A DNA stretch of 64,000 nt from Staphylospora marina (GTDB lineage Bacteria; Bacillota; Bacilli; Thermoactinomycetales; Thermoactinomycetaceae). The notes under the pieces were generated by a model, which worked only from the letters and a program-made list of their open reading frames with translations, searched no databases and was not told where the DNA came from. Both the position numbers and the translations under genes were made by a program. Shown here piece after piece: positions 42,826 through 50,581 of the stretch. Location of the stretch: contig NZ_CP034118.1 of assembly GCF_003856495.1 (NCBI RefSeq), positions 1,406,001-1,470,000 of the forward strand. The letters run 5' to 3'. How positions within the stretch are numbered: the stretch's first letter is position 1; each line of letters starts with the position of its first letter.

Positions 42826-42935
42826 TTCAACCGACCTCCCGGGTGTTCGCAAATGTACTTTCCCCGAAGTTCCCGGTGCTCTCCCCTCCGGTCCGGTTCT
42901 GCGAAGGCCCCGGTCACGCAAACGATGATTGCCAC
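42822..42935 (-). CDS. Possible 37-residue small protein/leader peptide upstream of pgsA
   Basis: GTG at 42935 lies 7 nt after CTGGAGG. The frame encodes MAIIVCVTGAFAEPDRRGEH, then RELRGKYICEHPGGRLN, and its TGA overlaps the TTG start of pgsA (TTGA). It sits between the pgsA promoter and pgsA, so it is in the mRNA. Good ribosome site and coupling support translation; there is no recognised family. It could serve only to couple initiation at the poor TTG start of pgsA. Confidence 0.4.
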   Translation of the reverse strand: MAIIVCVTGAFAEPDRRGEHRELRGKYICEHPGGRLN

Positions 42936-42977
42936 GATTCATCCTCCAGCTTTTCGTTCCCGAAACATTCTTTCGTA

Positions 42978-43007
42978 AGTATAAACCATCAAAATCAGGC
43001 ATGTCAA
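42978..43007 (-). promoter_or_regulatory. Sigma-A promoter of pgsA-cinA-cshA
   Basis: Minus strand: TTGACA, 18 nt, TATACT. A perfect -35 and strong -10, about 150 nt before pgsA. The -35 overlaps the T-run of the terminator of the preceding RodZ-like gene. Confidence 0.8.
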
Positions 43008-43038
43008 AAACGGAAGCGGAGAGCCAAAGACTCTCCGC
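43006..43038 (-). terminator. Terminator after the first RodZ-like gene
   Basis: GCGGAGAG (43016-43023) and CTCTCCGC (43031-43038) with loop CCAAAGA; the minus strand then reads TTCCGTTTTTGAC. It ends the gene at 43048. Confidence 0.6.
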
Positions 43039-43047
43039 CCCGTTCGC

Positions 43048-43923
43048 TCAGCCGTTTCCCTCTTCCCCGTCTCCGACTCCCTCGAGTTTCAGCTGAAACA
43101 GGGAAACCTCTTCCAGTTTCGACGTATCAATGAACACACCGTTCACGAAAAGTTCCACGCGGTTGGGATGATCCAGCCTGACGGAAATCCATTCATCATG
43201 CTCGGCACTGACCACGTCTCCAGAATTCAGGCTTTTGTCAACCAGCGGTTCGCCGGTGGGGCCGCCACCGCGAACCCTGACTTTCGTCGTGTTCAGCGCC
43301 TTGATCTTCACCTCGACCCGATCTGCATCACGGATGGTGTACAAATCTCCGTATTTGTAACTTTCCGAGGTTTTGGTGAGCATGAGAACCGGTCGTTTCA
43401 TGCCGGTTTTCGATTCCGTGACTTCCGGTTTCTCTTCGGTCCGGGGAGCCGGATTTTCCGTTTCGGCATGAAGCGGCTTTTCCTCTTCCCCGGACAACAG
43501 AAGCCACGCCCCGATCCCCGTCAAAATCAGGACGCCGACACCGGCCGCCACCCACCGCAGCTTGACGGGAAATGCCGACAAGAGCTTGTTCAGTTCATCC
43601 TTCCACGATCTTTTGGCAACTCTCCGGCTCCTGCGCGCCTCCACCCGTGAGACAAGAGGTTTGTCCGGTACGGCGGAAGGCGTGTTTGAATGATTTTCAC
43701 TCATGCTGAACTCACGCAGCAACGGAGAGGGGTTCACCTTTACCAATCGGGCGTAAGCCCGGATCCATCCGCGGACCCGGGCGGAGTCGGACATGCCGCT
43801 GAAATCCCCCCGTTCGATTCGTGCGAGCACTTCGGGGTCGACACCCGTTCGAACCGCTGCCTCTTCCAGGGACATTCCCATGCTCTCCCGGGCCGCCCTC
43901 AACGCATCAAATGACCGGGTCAT
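43048..43923 (-). CDS. RodZ-like protein 1 (HTH + membrane helix + DUF4115)
   Basis: A 291-residue protein. The N-terminal HTH (about 8-70) is LRAARESMGMSLEEAAVRTGVDPEVLARIERGDF; a basic linker and one membrane helix follow (VAAGVGVLILTGIGAWLLL, about 125-143); the C-terminal beta domain (190-285) ends VELFVNGVFIDTSKLEEVSLF. The plan is that of RodZ, which links MreB to cell-wall elongation. It lies directly before pgsA, the place of ymfM/rodZ in B. subtilis. Its HTH diverges most from the other three copies, and it has its own promoter. Confidence 0.83.
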   Translation of the reverse strand: MTRSFDALRAARESMGMSLEEAAVRTGVDPEVLARIERGDFSGMSDSARVRGWIRAYARLVKVNPSPLLREFSMSENHSNTPSAVPDKPLVSRVEARRSRRVAKRSWKDELNKLLSAFPVKLRWVAAGVGVLILTGIGAWLLLSGEEEKPLHAETENPAPRTEEKPEVTESKTGMKRPVLMLTKTSESYKYGDLYTIRDADRVEVKIKALNTTKVRVRGGGPTGEPLVDKSLNSGDVVSAEHDEWISVRLDHPNRVELFVNGVFIDTSKLEEVSLFQLKLEGVGDGEEGNG

Positions 43924-43966
43924 CCGCTATGTACCCCCCGTGACCAGTTGTTTCTCCAGCTTCTTC

Positions 43967-43996
43967 AGTATATCGCACATTCAAAAGGACGGTCAA
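43967..43996 (-). promoter_or_regulatory. Sigma-A promoter of RodZ-like gene 1
   Basis: Minus strand: TTGACC, 18 nt, TATACT, about 44 nt before the ATG. It shows that this gene is transcribed separately from the next copy upstream. Confidence 0.75.
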
Positions 43997-44020
43997 AAAC
44001 GCCGTCGACAATCCGGTGAA

Positions 44021-44064
44021 TGATGAGAAAGCCCCGCCTGTGCACAAGCGGGGCTTTCATCATG
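44021..44064 (-). terminator. Terminator after RodZ-like gene 2
   Basis: ATGATGAGAAAGCCCCGC pairs with GCGGGGCTTTCATCAT around a 10-nt loop, with core GAAAGCCCCGC (44027-44037)/GCGGGGCTTTC (44048-44058). It is a long stem whose 3' half ends T-rich on both strands. Confidence 0.8.
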
Positions 44065-44104
44065 GACCGATTTTTTCGGCGGAGCAGGCGCTCTGACGGC
44101 ACAA

Positions 44105-45784
44105 TCACTCCGCATCCGTCGACTTTTTGATGTGAACGTTGACGGCCGGATCGATGAACGTTCCGTTGGCCTTCACAACCACGCTTTCCGGTTGTCCGAA
44201 CGTGATCCACAGATCCGGATTATCGGTGAAAACATGTTTGAATTCCCATTTTTGACCGCTTTTGAGCGTGGCTTCTTTCAATTTGTCCGTACCCGAAGCC
44301 TGCGCACCCCGGATCTCGATCCAGCAACTTCCCGAGGGAACCTCAAATTCAAGCGTCAGCTGATCGGTGCCTTTCAGGCGATAGTGATTCGTGTTGGCCC
44401 CTTTTTGCGCGGGTTCCAGGGTTCCTTTGGACGCCGGTTGGACTTTCTGCGCGGATTTTTCGTTGTTGCCATCGGTGTTGATTTCTTCGGACGAAGTGTT
44501 GTTTTTCGACTGATCCACATTTGATTTCGACTCGGACTCATTTCCCAACACCGACATGACTCCCCATCCGATCGAACCGCAAAGGATGAGCGCGGCCACC
44601 GCAGCCACTGCTTTCCGCTTCATCGGTGACCCGCTCGCGTCTTTCGATTGCTTGCGGGTCGCACTTCTCCTCGGCGTGGTGGGGAAACCGGGATCATGGG
44701 CGGACGGATCGCCCTCGCCCGCCGCCGCTTCCCGCGCGGCGAGAGCGCCCGGTTCGGGAGGCAACGTGTTTCTTTCCTGACGGATCCTTGCGCTTCTGGA
44801 AAGTGAACCGGCGGATGGCGACCCCCCCGGAGATCCTTGAACGCCGGAAGTCCCCGTCACGGGAGCATGGGAACCGGTCGATCTGGTCAACCCTCTGCCC
44901 AAAGCGGGATCTGCGACCGGTTTTGCCGGATTTGTCGAAAGAGGTTCCTGATCGGCAAGAGGCGGCAGACCCGGCGAGGAAGGTTTGATGCTCTCCGGGG
45001 ATGTGTCAGGTCCCGGAGATCTCTTCGGCATGTTGGGCAGGGGTCCCCCTGCGGGCGGTCTGACGGAATTCGGCTGTCCCTGCTCCCTTGGTCTGCGGGG
45101 AGGAAGGGTGCCGGCATGCATGTCCGGAAATGTTGCCTGTCGTTGATTCGTCGCCGGTTCCGAAGGCAAGGGAACACGTCCCGTCGCCGAAAGATCGGGT
45201 TTTTCCCGGACCTCGGGCTGAACGGGATTCGGAATCTGGGGTCCGTGAGGCATGGGCCTTGCCAGACCGGTATTCCGTTGGTAACCCAGATCACGTCTGA
45301 CCATTTCCCTGTCACGCATGATCTGCAATTTGCTCGTTTCCGACTTGGCTGCGGTAAGTGCCGTGTTGACACTCGTCCTGGGCATGCTTCTGCCCGCCGC
45401 CGGTTGCCTTGGATCTTGCGAAACGCCCCGAAGAGGCCCGCTTCCCGGACCGACCGCAGGCATTTTCAACGTTCCGGTGCCGGGAAAACGGCCGGTCTGG
45501 GACAAATCATTTTCCGTGACGGCCTTATGTACTCCCGTCATCCTTTCCGCCTGATCAATCTTGCGGTACTGTCTGAGAATGTGATGGGGCTCCACCTTGA
45601 CACAGTTGGCATAGGAACGGAGATAGGTCCTCACGTAAAAAGGACTGGGCAATTTATGAAACTCACCGTTTTCGATCGCGATCAAGAACGATTTCTGGAT
45701 CTTTGTTTTTTCCTGCACTTGGTCCAGGGTCATTCCAAGCGCCTCTCGGGCTTGTCGAAGGTATGAACCGATCTCGACAGACAC
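44105..45784 (-). CDS. RodZ-like protein 2, with long Pro-rich linker
   Basis: A 559-residue RodZ-like protein from GTG at 45784 (8 nt after AGGAGGTG). The HTH (YLRQAREALGMTLDQVQEKT, about 7-70) is followed by a 300-residue Pro/Ser/Gly-rich, probably disordered cytoplasmic linker. A membrane helix (AVAAVAALILCGSIGWGVM) and a C-terminal DUF4115 domain (YRLKGTDQLTLEFEVPSGSC to VVVKANGTFIDPAVNVHI) complete it. It is nearly twice the length of an ordinary RodZ. The HTH with LPSPFYVRTYLRSYANCVKVEP matches copies 3 and 4 closely. Confidence 0.83.
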   Translation of the reverse strand: MSVEIGSYLRQAREALGMTLDQVQEKTKIQKSFLIAIENGEFHKLPSPFYVRTYLRSYANCVKVEPHHILRQYRKIDQAERMTGVHKAVTENDLSQTGRFPGTGTLKMPAVGPGSGPLRGVSQDPRQPAAGRSMPRTSVNTALTAAKSETSKLQIMRDREMVRRDLGYQRNTGLARPMPHGPQIPNPVQPEVREKPDLSATGRVPLPSEPATNQRQATFPDMHAGTLPPRRPREQGQPNSVRPPAGGPLPNMPKRSPGPDTSPESIKPSSPGLPPLADQEPLSTNPAKPVADPALGRGLTRSTGSHAPVTGTSGVQGSPGGSPSAGSLSRSARIRQERNTLPPEPGALAAREAAAGEGDPSAHDPGFPTTPRRSATRKQSKDASGSPMKRKAVAAVAALILCGSIGWGVMSVLGNESESKSNVDQSKNNTSSEEINTDGNNEKSAQKVQPASKGTLEPAQKGANTNHYRLKGTDQLTLEFEVPSGSCWIEIRGAQASGTDKLKEATLKSGQKWEFKHVFTDNPDLWITFGQPESVVVKANGTFIDPAVNVHIKKSTDAE

Positions 45785-46090
45785 CCCAGCCACCTCCTGA
45801 CAGGCTGTATGAACATCGCACAAGCAAATTGTGCGTTGCATTCTCCAGCTTTTCGGGCTTCCCGCGCTTGCCCCAGTTGAAACATTTTACAATCGTTGCT
45901 TTGAATCCTCTTTTCTGTCACTTTTTTCGGCGGGTCAAAAAAGAGGTCCCCTGAAAAAATTCGCCGCCATCCCCCGTCTGGGAGGAGGCGGACACCACAA
46001 GTCAACGCAAAACGAACCGGAGCAAAACGCAGAATTTGACACAAGCATACCACGGCACACCAAACGTGTCAAAACGACTTGATCGGGGGA
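45785..46090. other. Leader region of RodZ-like gene 2
   Basis: A 306-nt gap with no gene. It holds the promoter at 46044-46072, giving an unusually long leader of about 250 nt. Within it are an inverted repeat CGCACAA (45817-45823)/TTGTGCG (45829-45835) 33 nt before the start, and CTTTTTT/AAAAAAG arms near 45921-45943. Confidence 0.5.
46044..46072 (-). promoter_or_regulatory. Sigma-A promoter of RodZ-like gene 2
   Basis: Minus strand: TTGACA, 17 nt, TATGCT. Perfect -35 and ideal spacing, just past the stop of RodZ-like gene 3. Confidence 0.75.
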
Positions 46091-47239
46091 TCAGGGAATC
46101 AGGGAAACCCGGATCACCTTTTCATTCTCATAGTTCTTGGTATCCACCTGGAATCCGTTGATCAACACCTGAACTTTGGCGGGTTTGCTGAGTTTCAACC
46201 AAATCTCCTTGTTGTAATTGGCCGTGAACGTTTTTCCGGGTCCCACCGATCCTTGGGCCACGACGTCCCCCACTTCTTCATGCCGGATCTCAAAATCCGA
46301 CTTTCCACCCCCGACCGACTTGATTTCGACTTTCATCGTGTCCGAATTGACCAGTTCATACCTGTCCGGAAATTCGGGTGAGGTATATAGGACAGACAAT
46401 CTCGGTGTTTTGGGGCCTTCGTTTTGCGGTGGGGTGTCCGTCTCCCCGGAATCCTGGGTCATCTCGGTGTTGCCCGTATTGCTCGACGCGTTTTCCATCC
46501 GGTAATACATGAACCATGCGGCGGCCAAAACCAGCAGGATCGCCCCGAAAATCAGGAAACGACCGTACCATTTGCCCAGTGATGAACCTTTTTCCTTCCC
46601 GGCATGCCTCGCCGACCTGCCGAGTTCCTGACCGTATGTCCGTCCACCCGTCGATGCGGCGGTCGTTTTTTCACGGGTGATCCCCAGCTCCTCGGGATCG
46701 GGCACATCCGGCGGCATGACCGGTCTGCGGGCACCGGAGGAGCGAGAGGGAATGCTCCTCGCCGGAGAGGAGTGACCGGAATGCACCGGATGAGAAAGAG
46801 AGGAAGAGGTTCTCACGTGGCGTTGCCGTTCCGGATCGGTGTCCTGAGGATAAGGCCGGGAAAATGTTTGGGATTCACGTCCGTAAACGGAAGGATTGGC
46901 TCCCGCGCTCCGGAAATCCCCGGATGCATACCCGCCCATGCTTTCCTCCGGTTCTCCGGCGGACGGAAGAGCATGGTGTCCGGGATGCCCGACCGGTTCG
47001 GTTCTCGGCCGCTGGGCCGGCTGGTAAAACTTCAGAAGCATCTGAGGGTTTTCCCCCACCACGCCTGCATAGCTCCGAATGTAAGAACGAACATAAATCG
47101 GACTGGGCAACAATTCGAATTGCCCGTTTTCAATGGCTTGCAAATATTTCTTCTGAATCCGGGTCCGGGCTTCCACATCTTCGAGCGTCATCCCCAGCGA
47201 TTCTCGAGCCCGCTTCAGGCGCTTGCCGATATCGATCAC
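46091..47239 (-). CDS. RodZ-like protein 3
   Basis: A 382-residue protein from GTG at 47239 (after AAAGGAGG). HTH: RLKRARESLGMTLEDVEART ... LPSPIYVRSYIRSYAGVVGENP (about 7-70). A 130-residue hydrophilic linker leads to one membrane helix (FLIFGAILLVLAAAWFMYY) and a C-terminal beta domain (YELVNSDTMKVEIKSV ... KVQVLINGFQVDTKNYENEKV). It starts 40 nt after RodZ-like gene 4 and shares its transcript. HTH-TM-DUF4115 order is complete, so the copy looks functional. Confidence 0.83.
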   Translation of the reverse strand: MIDIGKRLKRARESLGMTLEDVEARTRIQKKYLQAIENGQFELLPSPIYVRSYIRSYAGVVGENPQMLLKFYQPAQRPRTEPVGHPGHHALPSAGEPEESMGGYASGDFRSAGANPSVYGRESQTFSRPYPQDTDPERQRHVRTSSSLSHPVHSGHSSPARSIPSRSSGARRPVMPPDVPDPEELGITREKTTAASTGGRTYGQELGRSARHAGKEKGSSLGKWYGRFLIFGAILLVLAAAWFMYYRMENASSNTGNTEMTQDSGETDTPPQNEGPKTPRLSVLYTSPEFPDRYELVNSDTMKVEIKSVGGGKSDFEIRHEEVGDVVAQGSVGPGKTFTANYNKEIWLKLSKPAKVQVLINGFQVDTKNYENEKVIRVSLIP

Positions 47240-47278
47240 ACCAATACCTCCTTTGACCGCCCCGCTGCCCGGAACTCA

Positions 47279-48397
47279 TCATTTCTTCAGCTTGATCCGG
47301 TAGCTCTGTTCCGTGTCCTGAGCATCCGTGGACAAATCCACGCCGTTGACGGTGACTTGTACGTTGGAGGGAACGCTCAGCCGGAACCAAATTTCATTGA
47401 GCCCCGTTGCGTCAAGCCGGCGCTCCTCACCGACACGAAGTCTGAATTGATTCTTTTTCCCGTTTTTGAAATCGGCGGCCGTCGGGGCGTACATCACGAT
47501 GGATTCGCCCGATTTTCCTTTGACCACCACTTCCAGATTGGATGCATTGGTCAGATAGTACAATTGGCCCATGTAGGAGTCATCGGGAATCTCGCCCGGC
47601 TCCAGCATGGGATCGGCGATTTCTCCGGCACTCACGTCACCGTTCGAGAGCGTTTCAGTGTTCGAGTTGACGGTGGCATCGGGATCCTCCGATCCGGAGA
47701 AATACCAAATTCCCCCGCCGACGAGAAGCAGGGCGGCCACGGCCGCGGAAATCACCATCGGCGCCGGTTTGCGGGAATCTTCGTCCTCGAGCGATTGTTT
47801 CGCTTCCATGACGGCTTTTCTCGGAGCCAAAGGCTGGGGTTGGGGAGCGGGGAAAGAAATTCCGCCCGGTGATTGCGCAGCCGGCTTGCTCAGAGGTTGG
47901 AATCGCTGAGTGTTTTGCTGAACGGGTGCCGGCTCGACAGGATGCTGGCTTGTCCCGTACGGCACCGGCATGGACGGGGATGAACCGAACACGCTCCTCG
48001 GAAGCGTCTGACCGGAACCGACCTCTCCGGCTCTTCCCTGCTGACGGGGATTCGCGTTCGTCCGGTACGCGGGCCCCCTCTGCGCGGTCTGCTGAGGCCG
48101 GGTCCACTCCGGCTCCGGAAGAGACCGGCTTTGGGGAGGTGTCGCCGGAACGGAGGAAGATCCGGGATTCATCATCTGCTCATACATTTCCAAGAGAGGT
48201 TGGGCATCAAGGCCCAGACATTTGGAATAGGTTCTGAGAAAAGCCTTGGCGTAAAAAGGGCTGGGCAGCAGTTCAAACTGATCATTTTCCAGCGCTTGCA
48301 AATACTCAATGTGGATGTTGGTCATCCGGTTCATTTCTTCCAGGGTGTAACCCTGCTGTTCCCTGACCTGTCTCAAGTAGTTGCCGATACCCGCCAT
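47279..48397 (-). CDS. RodZ-like protein 4
   Basis: A 372-residue protein: HTH (YLRQVREQQGYTLEEMNRMT ... LPSPFYAKAFLRTYSKCLGLDA), a Gln/Pro-rich linker (70-215), membrane helix (ISAAVAALLLVGGGIWYF) and C-terminal beta domain ending VQVTVNGVDLSTDAQDTEQS. It follows ymfK by 24 nt. The similar HTH in copies 2, 3 and 4 suggests serial duplication. It may be the copy nearest the ymfK-ymfM junction of relatives, but which copy is the true RodZ is unclear. Confidence 0.83.
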   Translation of the reverse strand: MAGIGNYLRQVREQQGYTLEEMNRMTNIHIEYLQALENDQFELLPSPFYAKAFLRTYSKCLGLDAQPLLEMYEQMMNPGSSSVPATPPQSRSLPEPEWTRPQQTAQRGPAYRTNANPRQQGRAGEVGSGQTLPRSVFGSSPSMPVPYGTSQHPVEPAPVQQNTQRFQPLSKPAAQSPGGISFPAPQPQPLAPRKAVMEAKQSLEDEDSRKPAPMVISAAVAALLLVGGGIWYFSGSEDPDATVNSNTETLSNGDVSAGEIADPMLEPGEIPDDSYMGQLYYLTNASNLEVVVKGKSGESIVMYAPTAADFKNGKKNQFRLRVGEERRLDATGLNEIWFRLSVPSNVQVTVNGVDLSTDAQDTEQSYRIKLKK

Positions 48398-48421
48398 CTT
48401 GTTCCCCCCGTGACAAAGCCC

Positions 48422-49198
48422 TTAAAAATGACCTTCAAATCCTTTTTCCAGAATCTCGTATGAGATCTCTTCATCCGGATGATTCCGGAGTTCGATGATG
48501 TAATTGAAGTCATTGAGCGAAAATCCGGTTTCCTTGCAAAAAATATCGGGGTGTTCGATCACCTTGGTTGCGTTCATTCCCAGGATTTCTCTTACCAGCA
48601 TCGCATGTTTCTCCGTTGATCTCATCGTGGAGACGATTCCGTCGATGATGTATACGTGATCATCGGAAAATTCATCATGCGCCAGCTGGTTCCGGATCGT
48701 CTGTTTGAGCAGCGTGGACGACACGAACGTCCACCGCTTGTTGGCACAAACACTGGAGGCGACGATCGATTCCGTCTTCCCCACCCGCGGCATTCCCCTG
48801 ACCCCGATCAGCTGATGGCCATCTTTTTTGAACAATTCAGCCATAAAATCGACCAGAAGTCCCAATTCTTCGCGGGTGAAGCGATAAGTCCTCTTGTCTT
48901 CCAGACACCGGTCCAGATAGCGACCGTGACGGACCGCCAACCTGTCCACCAGCTTGGGCGGACGGAGGGCGGTGATCGTAATGTTGTCCACCCGTTCCAG
49001 AATGTTTCGGAGTGCGTCGATTTTTTCATCGTTGCGGGTTCTGAGCAACATCCCCCGCCGGTTGTCTTCCACACCGTTGATGGTCAATATATTGATGGAC
49101 AACATTCCCAGAAGCGATGCGATATCCCCCAGAAGACCCGGACGGTTTTTGTGAATCTGGTATTCCAGATACCATTCGCGAGATTCTTCCTGATTCAT
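48422..49198 (-). CDS. ymfK: YmfK family protein (DUF3388)
   Basis: A 258-residue protein. An ACT-like N-terminal region (WYLEYQIHKNRPGLLGDIASLLGMLSI) is followed by a P-loop-like segment (GVRGMPRVGKTESIVASSVC). It matches DUF3388/YmfK proteins of Bacillales, whose function is unknown. ATG at 49198 follows AAAGGTGTG. It heads a transcript that continues into RodZ-like genes 4 and 3. Confidence 0.85.
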   Translation of the reverse strand: MNQEESREWYLEYQIHKNRPGLLGDIASLLGMLSINILTINGVEDNRRGMLLRTRNDEKIDALRNILERVDNITITALRPPKLVDRLAVRHGRYLDRCLEDKRTYRFTREELGLLVDFMAELFKKDGHQLIGVRGMPRVGKTESIVASSVCANKRWTFVSSTLLKQTIRNQLAHDEFSDDHVYIIDGIVSTMRSTEKHAMLVREILGMNATKVIEHPDIFCKETGFSLNDFNYIIELRNHPDEEISYEILEKGFEGHF

Positions 49199-49258
49199 GA
49201 TCGCACACCTTTCATGCCGACACCCGAAAGTGTGGATTTGGCATTTCAACTGGTTTTT

Positions 49259-49287
49259 AGTATAACACACTCATGGTGCTTGAGGAA
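49259..49287 (-). promoter_or_regulatory. Possible promoter of ymfK and RodZ-like genes 4-3
   Basis: Minus strand: TGTTATACT is an extended -10 element 61 nt before ymfK. The -35 (TTCCTC at 17 nt) is poor. A strong terminator upstream makes a promoter here necessary. Confidence 0.45.
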
Positions 49288-49317
49288 GCGATTTGCCGTG
49301 AAATCATTGCTACAAAA

Positions 49318-49350
49318 TATAAAACACCCCGATAAAAAGGGTGTTTTATA
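49318..49350. terminator. Terminator after ymfJ
   Basis: A 12-bp perfect stem TATAAAACACCC (49318-49329)/GGGTGTTTTATA (49339-49350). It lies 20 nt past the ymfJ stop and is A/T-flanked in both directions. Confidence 0.85.
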
Positions 49351-49370
49351 TTAGTACACTTGCATTTTAT

Positions 49371-49622
49371 TTACTTTCCAGAATCAACCAGTTTCACCAT
49401 CAATCCGGCCATGGTCCTTTGTTCGTTTTCGTCCGCCACGGACCACAAATCTTTGAGAAGTCTTTCCTGGACATTTTCCGGATCCACGTCATTGGCCAGG
49501 TAGTCACCGATCTGGTATGCGATATCGTTGATGGTATCCCGGCTCATTCCCATTTTTTCGGCCTGGTGAACCCTGTCGGCGAGAAACTCCTTCCATTTCT
49601 CAAAATTCTCGAGTACGGACAT
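49371..49622 (-). CDS. ymfJ: YmfJ family protein (DUF3243)
   Basis: An 83-residue helical protein (MSVLENFEKWKEFLADRVHQA, ...DTINDIAYQIGDYLANDVDP) that matches the DUF3243/YmfJ family of Bacillales. Function unknown. It keeps the ymfI-J-K order. GGAGG precedes the ATG. Confidence 0.88.
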   Translation of the reverse strand: MSVLENFEKWKEFLADRVHQAEKMGMSRDTINDIAYQIGDYLANDVDPENVQERLLKDLWSVADENEQRTMAGLMVKLVDSGK

Positions 49623-49688
49623 GTTCTTTCCTCCTTGAAATCCGTCGTCGTTTCTAGGAGTAATATGACTCGCCCGTTTTGCTTTTAT

Positions 49689-50441
49689 TCATGTATACCA
49701 ACCTCCGTTTACCCGAAGAATTTGGCCCGTGATGTAAGAGGCTTCCGGCAGACAGAGGTAGCGGATGAGGGATGCCACCTCGTCGGGTCTCCCCAGTCTG
49801 CCGGCCGGAATCTCCTCCGCCAAAGCACGTTGGTCTTCGAACGGGAGTTGCCCGTCCAACATGGGCGTGGAAATCGCTCCCGGAGAGACGGCGTTCACGG
49901 TGATTCCGGAAGGAGCCAATTCTTTCCCCAAGGCCTTCACCATCCCGATTTGTGCCCCCTTGGCGGCAGAATAGAGAACTTCTCCCGATCCTCCCGTTTC
50001 CCCCCAGATCGAAGTGACCAGGATGATTCTTCCCCGTTTGACCCGGAGCATCCCCGGCAAAACGGCCTGAACCAGATGAAAGGCGGACCGGACGTGAACA
50101 TCCATCATTTCGTCATACTCCCGGTCCGTCACATCCTGAACCAATCCCGGTCTGGAAATGCCGGCGGCATGAACGAGAATCGAAGGCGAACGGAGCGAAC
50201 AAACCGAGCGAATCGCTTGTTCCACCGACGCACGGTCCGACATGTCCATCCTGACGACCCGTGCATCCGCTCCCGCGTCGCGGCACCGCTTTGCCGTCTC
50301 TTCCGCGCGATCCCTTCCTTCTTTGTAACCGATGACCACGTCCGCCCCCGCACGGGCCAGTTCAAGGGCGGTCGCGGAGCCGATGCCCCCGCTTCCGCCG
50401 GTGATCACGGCGGTTTCTCCTTTCAACGGCTTCCATCCCAT
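49689..50441 (-). CDS. ymfI: SDR-family reductase YmfI (EF-P 5-aminopentanone reductase)
   Basis: A 250-residue short-chain dehydrogenase: NADP site VITGGSGGIGSATALELA, catalytic Ser in VTSIWGETGG and YSAAKGAQIGM. B. subtilis YmfI reduces the 5-aminopentanone group on EF-P Lys32 to 5-aminopentanol; the genomic position supports that identity. It follows ymfH and its terminator and precedes ymfJ. Confidence 0.88.
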   Translation of the reverse strand: MGWKPLKGETAVITGGSGGIGSATALELARAGADVVIGYKEGRDRAEETAKRCRDAGADARVVRMDMSDRASVEQAIRSVCSLRSPSILVHAAGISRPGLVQDVTDREYDEMMDVHVRSAFHLVQAVLPGMLRVKRGRIILVTSIWGETGGSGEVLYSAAKGAQIGMVKALGKELAPSGITVNAVSPGAISTPMLDGQLPFEDQRALAEEIPAGRLGRPDEVASLIRYLCLPEASYITGQILRVNGGWYT

Positions 50442-50455
50442 GTCAAAACCTCCCG

Positions 50456-50484
50456 AAAAAAACCGTCCCTGGTTTCAGGGACGG
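50456..50484 (-). terminator. Terminator between ymfH and ymfI
   Basis: CCGTCCCTG (50463-50471), loop GTTT, CAGGGACGG (50476-50484), followed on the minus strand by seven T. It lies about 100 nt past ymfH and next to the ymfI start, so partial readthrough may feed ymfI. Confidence 0.8.
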
Positions 50485-50581
50485 CTTGATCGTACAATGT
50501 CTTCAACCGTCAAGGCTCCCGGCCGAACCGCCGGGAAACCCCTTCAGCCACATGTTCTGTCCCCCGATTCCGTTCACCGCG

